Part shown: in pieces, positions 21,422 to 32,979 of the stretch | How positions within the stretch are numbered: the stretch's first letter is position 1 | How the letters are laid out: the number at the start of each line of letters is the position of its first letter | Assembly: GCA_018902385.1 (NCBI GenBank) | Contig: JABSSW010000002.1 | Coordinates: forward strand, 1,364,001 to 1,428,000 | Length of the DNA stretch: 64,000 nucleotides | Direction: 5' to 3' | DNA from: Physcia stellaris | Taxonomy: Eukaryota > Ascomycota > Lecanoromycetes > Caliciales > Physciaceae | Made by a program: the position numbers and the translations under genes | Notes under the pieces: generated by a model | Seen by the model: the letters and a program-made list of their open reading frames with translations, nothing else | The model's database searches: none | What the model was told of the DNA's origin: nothing

Positions 21422-22142
21422 TTATTTTCTTTTTTTCGCGAATCTCGTTTCGACGATTCGTTGTTGTTTCGAAATTTGAAAATCTTGTTGAAAATTTTGT
21501 TAATCAAATTGTATGATCGCAAAATTCAAAAATTTTACGATCATCATTTTTTATTTTTTAATATTTTATTGTCATTTCAAAATTCGATAAAATTTGACAA
21601 CAATTTTTGAAAATGTTTTTGACACGATTCAATTTTTTATGCAATGTAAATTCTGACTGTAAATAACATCGAAATAACAATAAAAATTGAATTGTTGAAT
21701 GAAAATCGTGATGTCAAAAACAAATGAATGAAAATCGAATTCGTAACGTCAAATGTTAATCGAAAATAGTTTCGATTAATGTCAACATGACGATTTTTTT
21801 TCGAAAACGACGACGATTCGTTGAAAAATCTGATTCGTTAACGACGATTTGAAATATTGAAATCAACATTTTGAACGATTTTGAATTTGTTGTCGTGAAA
21901 TGATTACGATGAAAATCGTTCATCACATCGCGAACATTATCGAATTTTTCGTTGTCGACATAATATTACGTTCAATCATGACATCAATTTGATCAATTGA
22001 CACGATATTGAAAACGATTTTAATAATATCGAAATTTCAAAATATCGTTCATTTTTCATTCGAAATTCTCGTTAATTATGACAAAATCGAAAAATTCATT
22101 AATTTGATTTTCGAAAAAATTTCGAAAATTTTTGCGAAAAAA

Positions 22143-22583
22143 TCAACAATGAAACACATCGTAAATTCGCATAATTTTTGACAATTCGAATCGATAAAAA
22201 TTGTTTTTACGTTTTAATATTTTGTACGAATTTAATTTTTTGTCATCAAGTTTGTCAAATGATTTGATCGTTTTGATGTTTCGTCGATTCAAAAAAACGA
22301 AATTTTTTTCGACGTATTTCACGATTTTTCGATGTTTGTTGATTTGAATTATTATACGTTTTTGAATCATTTTTGCATGATTTCGTACGTAATTGAAAAT
22401 ATTTTGCATGATGTCGATAATATTTTTTGTTTTGACGATCAAAAATCGCTTTTTCGTTGTAACATACGAAATAAAATTTGATGAAAAATTCATACGAAAA
22501 TGAAAATTTTTATTGATGAAAAATGATGATAATTTTGTTGTTGCAAATATCGCGTTGTTGTTTGCAAATTCGATTATAAACAA
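22143..22583 (-). pseudogene. Gypsy integrase C-terminal remnant
   Basis: Frame with the landmarks of the region after the integrase core: an EFANNNA segment, then KLDDKKLNSYKI and a final MRIYDVFHC segment, as in fungal Gypsy polyproteins. A fossil. Confidence 0.75.
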
Positions 22584-23663
22584 TCAAACGTTTCAATCGT
22601 TTTGCATGTAATTGCAATATTGTCGCAATTGTTTCTCGATATTTTGATTGATTTTTTCGATTTGTTCATCGATTTCTGAATGAAAAACGATGAAAAATTT
22701 ACATTTGATGTCGAGAATTTTGCAAAAAACTTGTCAAACGAATAATATGAATTGAAATTTTCGATTTGACGTTATAGAAAAAAATAATTCATGCGTACGA
22801 AACACGTAATTGATAAATATTTTGATCGTGATTTTCGTATTTGTATTTTCATCGTCGACGATGCAAAACACGTAATGACGTTTTTTATTAAATGTGTCGA
22901 TTATCGTACAAATAACGTTGTGATCGTGAACGTCGAACAATTCAATGATAAAATTCATGAATATGTCGATTTAACGTTGCAAAAAAATGATCAAAAAAAT
23001 GAATAAATCATTTTTTGAATTTCGAAAAATTTTCGTACGTTGACATTTATAACAATTGCGTACGTATCGACGAACGAATTCGCGCATGTTGAATCAATAA
23101 TAATCGCAACGTATAAAATTTTTCATACGATTAAAAATTGAATGTTTCGAAATCGAAAATTCATGAATTTTTTTGAAAAAATCAACGAGTAAAAAAACGT
23201 CGACAAACATTCATAATCGATCATTTCGATATAAAATATCGTTTTTTTCATTGCAATTTCGTAAATCGATTTCGTTCATTGATGTGAAATTTTGTTCGAT
23301 AATTTCACGATATGTCGTGCAATCATCGTCAATTTTATTGACAATCAAAATTCGTTCATAAATAAATTCGTCAAATTTTATCGCGTGAATTTCGAATCGT
23401 TTTGAAATGAACAATATTTGTTTTCGATATTGATGTCGTTTATCAATTTCGTTTTTGAATCGAAAATCAAACATACGAATCAAAATATTTGTTTTAACGT
23501 TTTAAGTTTCGAATTGAAACTGAATGACAATGTTGAATTTCGAGAAATTTTTTGTTCAACGAATTTGACGAAAAGTAAATTTTTTTGACGTCATGAAAAT
23601 TTTCAATTTTTTGTGATCGATGAAAATTTTGATCGATTTTTCGATATTTTCGAATTCAAAACG

Positions 23664-24638
23664 TCAATGTTCTAAACAACGAATAATGATTAGTAATTTT
23701 TTGTCATAAATTTCGTAATTGCATTCGATTGAAATCATGTTACGATTGTAAAAAACAACGAAATGCAACATTTTTTCGTCGTTATATTGAAATAATATTT
23801 TTGCATTGACGTAATCAAAAAAATCGATTTTCAAAATGATTTGTTTTGTTCGATCGTAATGTCGTAATATAAAAATTTTCGTCATTGTTTTTTTGAGAAA
23901 ATTGAAAATCTTTTCGATTTTTTCGATTCATTCGAAATTCACAAATTTCTTGATCATTCGAATGAAAACTCGAAATTTTTTCGAGAAATCACGAATGAAT
24001 CGTCTGTAAAAATTGACGAAATTCACGAAAATTTGTATTTTTTTCAGATTCGTAAAACGTTTTCAATTGACAATGATTTTTATTTTTTTCGAATTCATGC
24101 AAAAGTTATTTATCGATAATATGACGTTCAAAAATGTTATTTCTTTCTTGAAAAATTCGCATTTTTCAATATTCATTTGTAATTCGACTTTTTTGAATTT
24201 TTTCAGTATTTTACGAACGTGAACGATGTGTTTTTTTTTGAATTTGTTGTAAATGAAAATATCATTTAAATAAATTTGACAAAAATCGTTCAGAAAATTG
24301 AATAACAAATCATTTATGTAATGTTATCAATTCGCAAATTCGTTGATCAATTCGAAAAATAACATTCGATATTTTTATGATTTCATAAAAATAACGAACG
24401 TGATAAATTTTTCATTTTTTTTATTCATTCGAAATTTGTTGAAAGTCGATATAATATTTAATTTGATTAAATATTTGCAATTTTGCATTTTGATTAAAAT
24501 TTTTTCGATCAAGAAAATAAAATATCGATTGCGTTTTGTGATGTGATTAAATCGTCGATAATTCACACACAAACGTAATTGATCGTTCGATATGATTGCA
24601 AATAAAACGAACGAAACGTATGCAATTTGATTGAACAC
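23664..24638 (-). pseudogene. Gypsy reverse transcriptase and RNase H remnants
   Basis: Separate fragments retain RT (24375-24638 and 24063-24308) and RNase H (23664-23885) landmarks in the order expected of Gypsy. A fossil, broken many times. Confidence 0.8.
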
Positions 24639-25565
24639 GATAAAATTTTTCTGAAAATTATTTTTCAGATATTTTTTGAATTTCTGAAGTTTGAATTAGA
24701 ACAGAAAATATATTTTGTTTCGAAACAATGAATTGTTATCGCTTAAAAATTCGATTTTGTGATCGTAAAATCGATGCAATGACAATTCAATTGTTTTTTG
24801 AAAATCGAATATTTTTGAGAAATGTTTGAAATATTTGAATATTTTTTTCATTATGCGTTCAAGAATCGATTTGATTTGTTCGTGTTTCAGAATTTTTTTG
24901 ATTATGACAACAATTTTCAACGATTCAAAATTTGTTCGCAATGTTTTGAACGCGAAATCGATTTGATTGATCGTAATGAAAAAACATTACATTTTTTGTT
25001 TTTTGTTTTTGAAATCGACGAATAAACAGAAAAAAATTGTATCAATTATCGCGATATTCATTGAATCGTCTGAATTCAATCTCGATGATGAAAAAATTTC
25101 GAATTGTTGTTTCTTGATTTTTCAACGTTTGTTACGTTGTTTTTTCAAGTTTTTTTTGATGAATATCGTTTTCGTAATTGTTGTGATATCAATTTTTGAA
25201 TTATTTGATTCGATAATTGACGACTCGTCATCGTCGTCGACGTTCGAATGAATTGAACATTCGAAACATTTCGAATCGAATACATTTGATTCATTTTCAA
25301 CTGTAAAAAGCAAAAATTTGATTTTGAAACGAAACAAAATGATATATCGAAATTTTATCATCGTTATATGTTTCGAGTCGTTTTTTTGCGATAATAAAAT
25401 ATCACGACGTCAATTAAATACATTTCATCGACGATTTGACTTGAGAATTTCCAAACGTCGAATTTGAACAATTTGATTAAATATGATGTCATGATGATTA
25501 CATTTAAACGATTTGAAAATCGATTTATCGTAAATCATATTCAATATGATTTCATGTTTGTTTAT

Positions 25566-25898
25566 TCACGATTTTTCTAAAATTATCGAATGATTATTCA
25601 AATCGATGATTAACAAAAAAACGATCAATTCGAAATGCAATTTTATCGTTATTTTAAAATATATAATATGAATTATTGATGAAACTTGACGATTGTCGAA
25701 TTCAATCAATGATTTCGATTTCAATAAAAATACGAATTTCATGTTCAACATGTTGCATACAAATTGCGCGATGTTTTTATCAATGAATGCATAATCAATT
25801 GCATCAATGTTTATTAAAATTTTTAATTTATGTTTATTATCGTTGAATGATAACGTACAATTGATAATTAAAAATCGTTTGATGAAAAAATCAAACAA
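25566..25898 (-). pseudogene. Gypsy protease remnant
   Basis: Frame matching the retropepsin region of fungal Gypsy elements (CTLSFNDNKHK, an ID-A-YAFID segment, and IILEKS at the end). A fossil. Confidence 0.65.
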
Positions 25899-27597
25899 AT
25901 CATCATTGTGAATAAAGAAAATTTTTAAACATTCATCAATCGCGTTTTTGATGTGAATTGTTAATTTTTCGAATCGAAATTATTCGATTCGACGATTAAA
26001 TTCATGTACGATATTTGCATTTTGTGTCAATGACGTTTTTGATGTTTGTGAACGTTCGAACATTTTTTTCAAACGTGATTCAATTCATCACATGTGAAAC
26101 ATTTGTTCGTGACGATCAATTTGTCAATCATCGAATCACGAAATTTGATTTTCACATTGAAATGAAAATGAATCGTTGATTTCACAAAAAAAACGAATGT
26201 AACAAATTTCGTAAACGATATCGAAATCGAAACGACAAAAATGAATTTGAATTGAAATAATTCAAAACGTTGTTGACGTGTTGTCGTTTTTTTTTTTTAA
26301 AATTCGTTTGTCGATTGTAAATTTGTTAAAAAGTGATTTTGATTTCGTCAAAAATGATAAATTCACGAAAATACACGCTCATAATTTTTTTCAAATTTCA
26401 AAAAAAATTTTTCATTAATTTTTCAATTTTAGTAGTCTCGTTATAGTCTGTTGAATTACTGAAACGAAAAAAAATGAAATAAAACGATTGAAAATTTTGA
26501 ATGTTCATGATCAATGTTCGAAATTGATTACGCATGTTGCGTTTGAAATCAAAATTATCGTAAATGTTTGACAGAAATTTCAACATCATAAATCAGTTTT
26601 TGAAATGATTGAAATCGATGTCACGTATCGATTGAATGTGATCGTTAATTTCGTCGACAATTCAATCAATAACGAAAATAACGACAAACAATTTCGTATT
26701 GTAATGATCGTTGTTGATCGTCATTTTATTATACATTTTCGTTTTTCATATACGTCAAATGAAATTCATTTCATCGATAAACGTGAATAAATCAAAATGT
26801 TTGACAAAACGACATTTTTTTGAAACGTTGAAAACAAACGCATTGTCGTCATCGTTGTTTTCACGTTTTTTTTCGTTGATCGATAAAATTTAATATTTTA
26901 ATTTCAACGCGTCGTATTTGTTTTGAAAAATGTTATAAATTGTATCGTTTTGAATTTTCAATGAACGTTTTTTCGTTAATTCGAAATTAATTTTTGCGAA
27001 TTGATTGATGTTGTTTTGAAATTCATTCGCAAAATTCTGATATTGATTAAAAATTTTCAAATAAATGTTTCGATTCGAACGCAAAACATCGAATTTTTGC
27101 AAAAAATTGACGATATGATTTTCGATTCATCATTTTAATTGATTGACGTTGATAACGTTCAAAAAATAAATAATATCGTCATTTTTTATCGATACATTTA
27201 TATGCGAAAAAACGAATTTGCGACGTTTGAATTGAATTACGATTTTTTTTTCATTGATGTTGTCGATTATTTGTTTCAAATGACGATCGATTTCGACACG
27301 AAAAATTTCAAATGACGAAATTTCAAATGAAAAAAAATTATGATAATTTCGAATTATAACGAAAAATAAAAAAATTGACGATTGTAAAAAAAAAAAAGTA
27401 AATTTGTTTGTTGTTTTTTTATCGTTTTTTATCGTCGAAAATTTCGTCGTTATTTCGTCAAAAAAAATTTCAAGTCGTTTGTTTGATTAGCAGAATTTTT
27501 CGTCGTTTGTTTCGTCAAAAAAACTTGATCGATTTGAAATTTTATTTTTGAACGTTCGCGTATTTCGACGAACGATAAAAATGAAAATTTATTGTAA

Positions 27598-27833
27598 TAT
27601 CATAAATCGTGTTTGAATAAACGTATTATTGATTAATCAAACGAAAACAATAAATTTGCAAAAACAAATAAATACAAATGATGAAATTGTAAACAATGTG
27701 CGAACGTCAAATTTCAATTCACGTTAATTTCGTCAAAAAATTAAAACATAATTCGATTTAAATATATTTGTTCGATCATTTATCATATCAATTATTTATT
27801 TGTCAAATTTATTTGTCAAACATGTTCGTAACA
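27598..27833 (-). repeat. Gypsy 5' LTR
   Basis: About 236 bp, partner of 21185-21421. Confidence 0.85.
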
Positions 27834-27895
27834 ATTTTCAATTTTCATTTGTTGAAAATTTTTGATGCATCGATTCGTTTGCGAAGAAATAAAAT

Positions 27896-28575
27896 TCACG
27901 TTCGTCGAAAATGATTATTTACGATTTTTAAAAAATATTCGTAATCGAATTTTGAAACAAATAAAAATTCACAAATATCGATAAATATCAATTTCAATAT
28001 ATGAATTTTGCGTTCGATTAAACGACGATTATATGCATTAATTATTTTCGTAATCGTATATATTTTGCATGAATCGTTGCGATTTTCAACAATGAACATT
28101 GATTTGCGTAAAATTGTAATTTTGTGCAAATTTCGAATTTTTGCAAATTTCATATGATTAAAACGTCGATGTCATAATTCGTATAAATCACGTTTTTTTG
28201 ATTAACATTTGAATCGATATTTGAATCAACATTCGATAATTGAAAATCGATTTCGATATTATTTCGAAAATCAATATTTGCATCGAACAAAATTTCGTTC
28301 GAATTTACGATTGTTGATATTGCAAATAAAATAAACAAAATTTTAAAAAATTCAATTGCAAACATCGTGTTGTTCGTTAACAATGCGTATTTTTTAAATT
28401 TTGATATAATTTTATTTATTATGTAAACATTTTTTTGAACGAATATTCGAAATATTTCAACGTTTTGTTTATTACGCATGAACAAATTATCGTTATTGAA
28501 ATTTTTTATCAAATTTTTTTTGATAAAATGTTTGTCGAATAAAAAATTGACGTCGAAATCAAATACATAAAACAT
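27896..28575 (-). pseudogene. Copia pre-integrase / integrase N-terminal remnant
   Basis: Two fragments (28150-28575 and 27896-28153) keep Copia landmarks: a SKFKKYALL segment, NLHKITILRK, and a zinc-binding-like H...C pattern leading to IDICEFL. The Gypsy insertion starts just downstream in the element's direction. A fossil. Confidence 0.7.
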
Positions 28576-29070
28576 TTTCGTTAACGTGTTTTTATCATTT
28601 TTGACGCGTATCGTTATTGAATCACATTAATTTGAATACAATTTTTTTTTCGATTTCGATCGTGCATTTTTTAATCGATTTGAAAAATTTATTAAAAAAT
28701 CGAAAAACGTTAATCATGTGTGACGAAACGTCGATATTTGCAATTTATACGAATTTGAAAAATTTATTAATCAATTTTTTTGACAAAACAACGATTTTTT
28801 TATATTATTTTCATTGTTTGAATCGATGTCGATGTCGAAATTGAAATTGTTATTAAACGAAAAAAAATTTGCGACGTTGTACGTTTTATGTTTTTTATTT
28901 TTTTTTTATTTTTGATTGTGAACAATTTTTTGATTTGTTGTTTTTTTGTTTATTTTTTTAATGTTTTCAAAAAATTGTATTCGACGATTCTGTGTGAATC
29001 GTTACAAAAAAAACAATTTTTAATTTTTTTCGTCATGATTTTGAAACGACGACGAAAATTTTCATCAAAA

Positions 29071-29412
29071 TTAAAAAATCGTCGTTAAAATATGCGATAC
29101 GATTGACGACGATTGTTTTTGATCATTAACGTCGATTCGACGATTTTGTTCGCAATGAATTGTGTTTTTTTTTTGCAATTTTTGAATAAATTTATCGACA
29201 TCGAAATTGTTTTGTGCGACGATTGTATTACGAATGACATCGTATTCGACAAACAAAAATTGTAAAAATGTTTGAAAACGACGTTTTAATTTGAACAAAT
29301 TCGTCATATTTGATTGCAAATTTGCGATTTTGCGATTTTTTTTGATAATATTAATGTAAACGATTTCGATAATCATATTTGAAAATTTTTTATAATTCAT
29401 GAATTTTTGCAA
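29071..29412 (-). pseudogene. Copia gag remnant
   Basis: Frame with the fungal Copia gag-like segments EYDVIRNTIVAQ and KLQKKNTIHCEQ. It lies upstream of integrase and downstream of the 5' LTR, as expected. A fossil. Confidence 0.65.
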
Positions 29413-30032
29413 ATATTGTCGTTCAATTGTAACAAATTTTTGTTTGTATTTGTTGACAAAAACTTTTCAAATTTTTTTGACGATTTTCAATTTCGTTATC
29501 AATTTTTGATTATCGTCATCGATACATTCGATAAATTAATATTGTGTTTTTGCGTCGAATTTTTTTTCAATATTTTTATTATCAAAATTTAAATCGACAT
29601 TTCATTTTAATTTTCGAAAATTATTCGATAACAATTTCGACACATAATTTAAATCGACGATTATTCAAATTTTTTCGTCGATAAATTATTGTTTCATTAA
29701 TTTGAATCATTTTTCGCAATTTTGACGAATAAAAATATCGCAAATTCGACGCGCATTGAATTTGTTAAATTCGAAATCGTTCATGATACGTGATATGATA
29801 TGTAAATATGTAAATTTTTTTTATTTGTTGTATTTCGTGAAACATTTTCACAATCGTTCGTTTATTCGTTGAATTGATAATCGAATTCGAATATGTAAAA
29901 CATTTTTACAATTTTGACGCGATCGAATCGATAAAACATTTTCATTGTTGTTTGATTTTCGTGATTTCGTAATCGAACGATTGACGTTAACAATCACAAA
30001 AAATTTATGATAATTCGAATTTCATAATTTTT

Positions 30033-30225
30033 TGAACGAATGTGAATGATTGTCATTGCATTGCATGCAATATTATCGAAATTACGTACAAAAATAAATA
30101 CAATTTGATTGCGCAAATGTTTTTAATAATAATCGATTTTGACACGTTTCGTTTAATCGATCAATCAGAAATTCTGATTTTATTCGTGTTCATATTTCAA
30201 TTTTTTGTCATCGTATTTTTCAACA
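30033..30225 (-). repeat. Copia 5' LTR
   Basis: 193 bp, partner of 14582-14774; on the minus strand starts TGTTGAAAAATACGATGAC. Confidence 0.75.
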
Positions 30226-30558
30226 AAAAACATTATATTCGACGTCAAAATTTTAAAATACGTTACGTTCGATGAAATTATTGCAATATTCATAATATCA
30301 AGAACGAAATATTGTAATGTTCAAAGAAAATTTCGCAAACGCGTTCAAACACATTTTTGTGATCGTATAAAATCGTTGATTATTCGATTTTTGTTAAAAC
30401 GACGAATTTTACATGAAATTATTTTTATTTTTCGATTTTCGAATCGTTTTTTTTTTTGATTTATTTGCTAAAACGTTGCATTAAATTCTCGTTAAAATAA
30501 ATCATTTTCGCATCGTTTTTCATTATTTAAACGATTTTTTTTTTTTTCATCATGAAAT

Positions 30559-32361
30559 TTGACATCGATTTTGAATTATACAAAATTATTTGACAAAATA
30601 TTTGCAATAAATTCGATTTCGAAACAAACGCGAAAAAAAAAATCTGACACAAAATTCGAATTTCTGAACATCGAATTCGATAACGAAATTATAAAAATTC
30701 GATTTTTTTCAATTAAATTGACGAGAACAATAAAATCGATCAACGTGATTTTTATTCAAAATGTTTTCACATTTTGTCAAATCGATTTTTTCGTGAATTT
30801 TCTATTTTTTTGTACAAGAGTCGTGATTTTTGAACGATTTTTTTTTCATTTTTTTGTATCGAATTCGCGATCACATTCGAAACGTCAATAAATTATACAA
30901 ATTTAACGAAATCATGCGAACAAATTTACGTTAATAACAAATGTTTTTTTCACGATAAAACGATATCAGAATTTTGCGAAAAATATTTTTACGATCGTCA
31001 AATCATATTTGAACAAACGTTTCGAATAATTGAAACATAAACGATTTTTGATTTCGTGTTCTTGACGACGAATTATTCGAAAATTTCAATTGACGTTATT
31101 CAACGCGTTTTCGCAATCGACAATTGAATATTCAAATCAAAAAAATGCAAACGATGTTACACGTTTTGCGTCAATGATTGTTTTATTTCGAAAACAACAA
31201 AATCGTTATTCATTGCGACAATCAAATCGTTTGTGTCGAATTCGATAAAAATACGATGCGTAATTCAACAATGACATTTTTTCGAAACGTAATCATGTTG
31301 TTCGTTTTTTACGATATTTTGATTGAAATAATGTAATTAAATTCGAAATTCAATCATTTCGTTAATTTATTCTCACGTGATGAACACGATAAAATCGTTA
31401 ACGAATATTCGCAATTGCAAATTCATTATAATCAATTTTAAATTTCGATTTTTCGTTTATCGTTGACGCATCGAAATATTGATATGTTCAAATGTCATTA
31501 AATAAAACGATTGTTCGATTTTTGTAATAAAATTTGATTTTAAATACGCGAAAAATTCACGATTCGATCGTCAATTTATACGTGAAATTTTGCGTTTTTG
31601 ATAAGTTTCAAACGTTTTCGTTCACGTGATTTTGCATTGTCGAATGAATAAATTCGTTGAAATTTCGAAAATTCAAATCGAAAACGATCAAAATATATAT
31701 TATTGATTTACGTTTCGTTTGCGTCGATCGAAAATATTTTGATTTCATCGTTTTCAATGAGTTTTTGTTGCAACGCGAAATCAACGACATCAAACGTATG
31801 TATAACGAAAACGAAACACGTGAACGCAAAACGATTATTCGTAATATTTTATTAAAAATTTTGCAATTTTTCGATATTCGTATCAAAAAAAATGTTACAT
31901 TGCACGTCGCATTTTGTTTGATTTTTGCAAATTTTTTGCGTATCCATAAATTTACATGATTTGATGTTGATCGCACGTTCAATTTCGACAATTGATTTGT
32001 TATTCGTTTTTCGATGATTTTTTTTGACGATTATTTCGTTTTAACGTTTTTTGTTTCGAAAATCGATTCATTTCGCAAAAAAATTTCGATATTCATTGCA
32101 ATCACGAATGATGTTGTTTGTGCGATAATTTCATTACGTCATTTGTTTTTGCATTTTTCGATTTCGAAATACGTTTTTTTGTTTCAAATCGAAAAATCAA
32201 GAATTTTTAATGTTCAATTCGTCATCAAAATATTACGCAAAACGATCGAAAATTTGAAACACGATAACAATTATTCGAAACATTTTTTTCGACGTAATGC
32301 GACAATCGAAATTCGCAATGCAAATGTTTCGAACGATTTGATTCAATTTTTAAAAAAATAA
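30559..32361 (+). pseudogene. DIRS-like RT / RNase H / tyrosine recombinase remnants
   Basis: Right-hand coding part of the outer element. 30559-30891 keeps a DIRS-type RT C-terminal landmark (FLNIEFDNEI... with the DFFVNFLFFCTRVV segment). About 31.19-31.3 kb reads as an RNase H segment around IHCDNQ. 31657-32361 has the tyrosine-recombinase fold landmarks (RNILLKILQFFD, LHVAFCLIFANFLRI, then the segment before HFFRRNATIEIRNANVS that holds the recombinase HxxR region). RT followed by a tyrosine recombinase is diagnostic of DIRS-like elements. A fossil. Confidence 0.7.
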
Positions 32362-32506
32362 AAATCGAAAACGTTTTTGTTGTATATCAAAATTAACAAA
32401 AATTACGTTTTTCGAACATCGCGTTATCATCAAAACGATTGAATTGTTTTCGTTTTTCGTTTTGTTTAAACGACGACGTCGTTTTTCGACGTGTTTTGAA
32501 ATTGTG

Positions 32507-32634
32507 AAAAATAATCAAATTTTGAAAATTGTTTTGTTGAATTGTTTTCGTTTATGCAAAAAATTTACAAATCGATCAAATTCAAAACATCAAAATTTTT
32601 GTACATAACAATGAAAAAAATACGAAACATTAAT
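32507..32634 (+). repeat. B1 internal repeat of the DIRS-like element
   Basis: About 128 bp, a mutated copy of 32851-32979 (B2). It runs directly into A2 at the junction ...CATTAAT|TCGTTC. Confidence 0.85.
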
Positions 32635-32757
32635 TCGTTCAAATTAAACGTGAATGTTAATGCAAAAATGACGAAATGAAAAAAATTTGAAAAAATTGAT
32701 TTTTTAATTAAATAAAAAATCAATGTTTCATTTTTTTCATTTTTCATTTTTTTTTTT
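32635..32757 (+). repeat. A2 internal repeat of the DIRS-like element
   Basis: Matches A1 (12570-12690). Its start abuts the end of B1. The B1|A2 junction equals what joining the right end (B2) to the left end (A1) would give, which is the signature of split direct repeats. Confidence 0.8.
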
Positions 32758-32850
32758 CGTTCATTCATTTTTTGATTTTTTTCGACGTTTTTATTTTTTT
32801 ATGAAATTTTGTTTTCTTTTTTTCGTTTCAAAATTCAATCGCAAAAACAA

Positions 32851-32979
32851 AAAAAGTAATCAAATTCTGAAAGTTGTTTTGTTGAGTTGTTTTCGTTCAT
32901 GCAAAAGATTTACAGATCGATCAGACTCAAAACATCAAGATTTTTGTACATAGCAATGAAGAAAGTACGAAACATTAAT
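32851..32979 (+). repeat. B2 terminal repeat of the DIRS-like element, not mutated
   Basis: Same 128-bp sequence as B1 but with normal CpT/ApG content. It ends ...GAAACATTAAT at the element boundary. Confidence 0.85.

Larger units (their letters stand above)
21185..27833 (-). mobile_element. Gypsy-type LTR retrotransposon, complete in outline, heavily mutated
   Basis: 6.65 kb, inserted in the Copia integrase region. Order on the minus strand: 5' LTR (27598-27833), gag remnant (about 26.4-27.1 kb), protease remnant (about 25.57-25.9 kb), reverse transcriptase (about 24.06-24.64 kb, with IYLNDIFIYNK standing for the YxDD region and LRLCVNYRRFN), RNase H (about 23.66-23.89 kb, ECNYEIYDKKLL), integrase with C-terminal region (about 22.14-23.5 kb), 3' LTR (21185-21421). 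RT before integrase marks it as Gypsy. A 5-bp duplication ATTTT flanks it (21180-21184 and 27834-27838), though AT-rich context makes that weak evidence. All parts are present in order, but it is broken by very many C-to-T changes. Confidence 0.85.
14582..30225 (-). mobile_element. Copia-type LTR retrotransposon, interrupted twice
   Basis: Minus-strand element of about 5.8 kb once its two insertions are set aside (14582-17278, 20452-21184 and 27834-30225), a normal Copia size. Order on the minus strand: 5' LTR (30033-30225), gag remnant (about 29.07-29.41 kb), pre-integrase and integrase remnant (about 27.9-28.57 kb), [Gypsy insertion], middle part (20.45-21.18 kb), [small LTR-element insertion], reverse transcriptase remnant (about 16.46-16.77 kb, with the VARNFSQ and DYT segments typical of Copia RT), RNase H remnant (about 15.44-15.76 kb, with EIEYI and the KYIDVIYH segment), 3' LTR (14582-14774). 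Integrase before RT marks it as Copia. No clear target duplication. Broken by very many C-to-T changes; old, but younger than the DIRS-like host element. Confidence 0.8.
12570..32979 (+). mobile_element. DIRS-like (tyrosine-recombinase) retrotransposon with split direct repeats, interrupted
   Basis: The outermost element of the stack; its own length is about 4.77 kb (12570-14581 plus 30226-32979). Order on +: terminal repeat A1, gag-like region with an acidic stretch (about 12.85-13.85 kb), start of the polymerase region, [Copia insertion], a DIRS-type reverse transcriptase remnant (about 30.6-30.9 kb), RNase H-like segment (about 31.2 kb, IHCDNQ-like), tyrosine recombinase (about 31.65-32.36 kb, ending in the region that holds the HxxR-type motif), then B1-A2-B2. 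The A1...B1-A2-B2 arrangement is the split-direct-repeat layout known for PAT/Ngaro-type DIRS relatives. No target duplication is seen, as expected for recombinase-mediated insertion. It is broken throughout by very many C-to-T changes and is an old fossil, the oldest of the four. Confidence 0.75.

Noticed and set aside
31608-31991. 127-codon minus-strand frame in the mutated block
   Set aside because: It is the shadow of the tyrosine-recombinase remnant on the other strand; AT-rich mutated DNA has many such open frames.
30226-32506. A Crypton DNA transposon
   Set aside because: A tyrosine recombinase is present, but it is preceded by RT and RNase H-like remnants and has A/B split repeats, which fits DIRS-like better.
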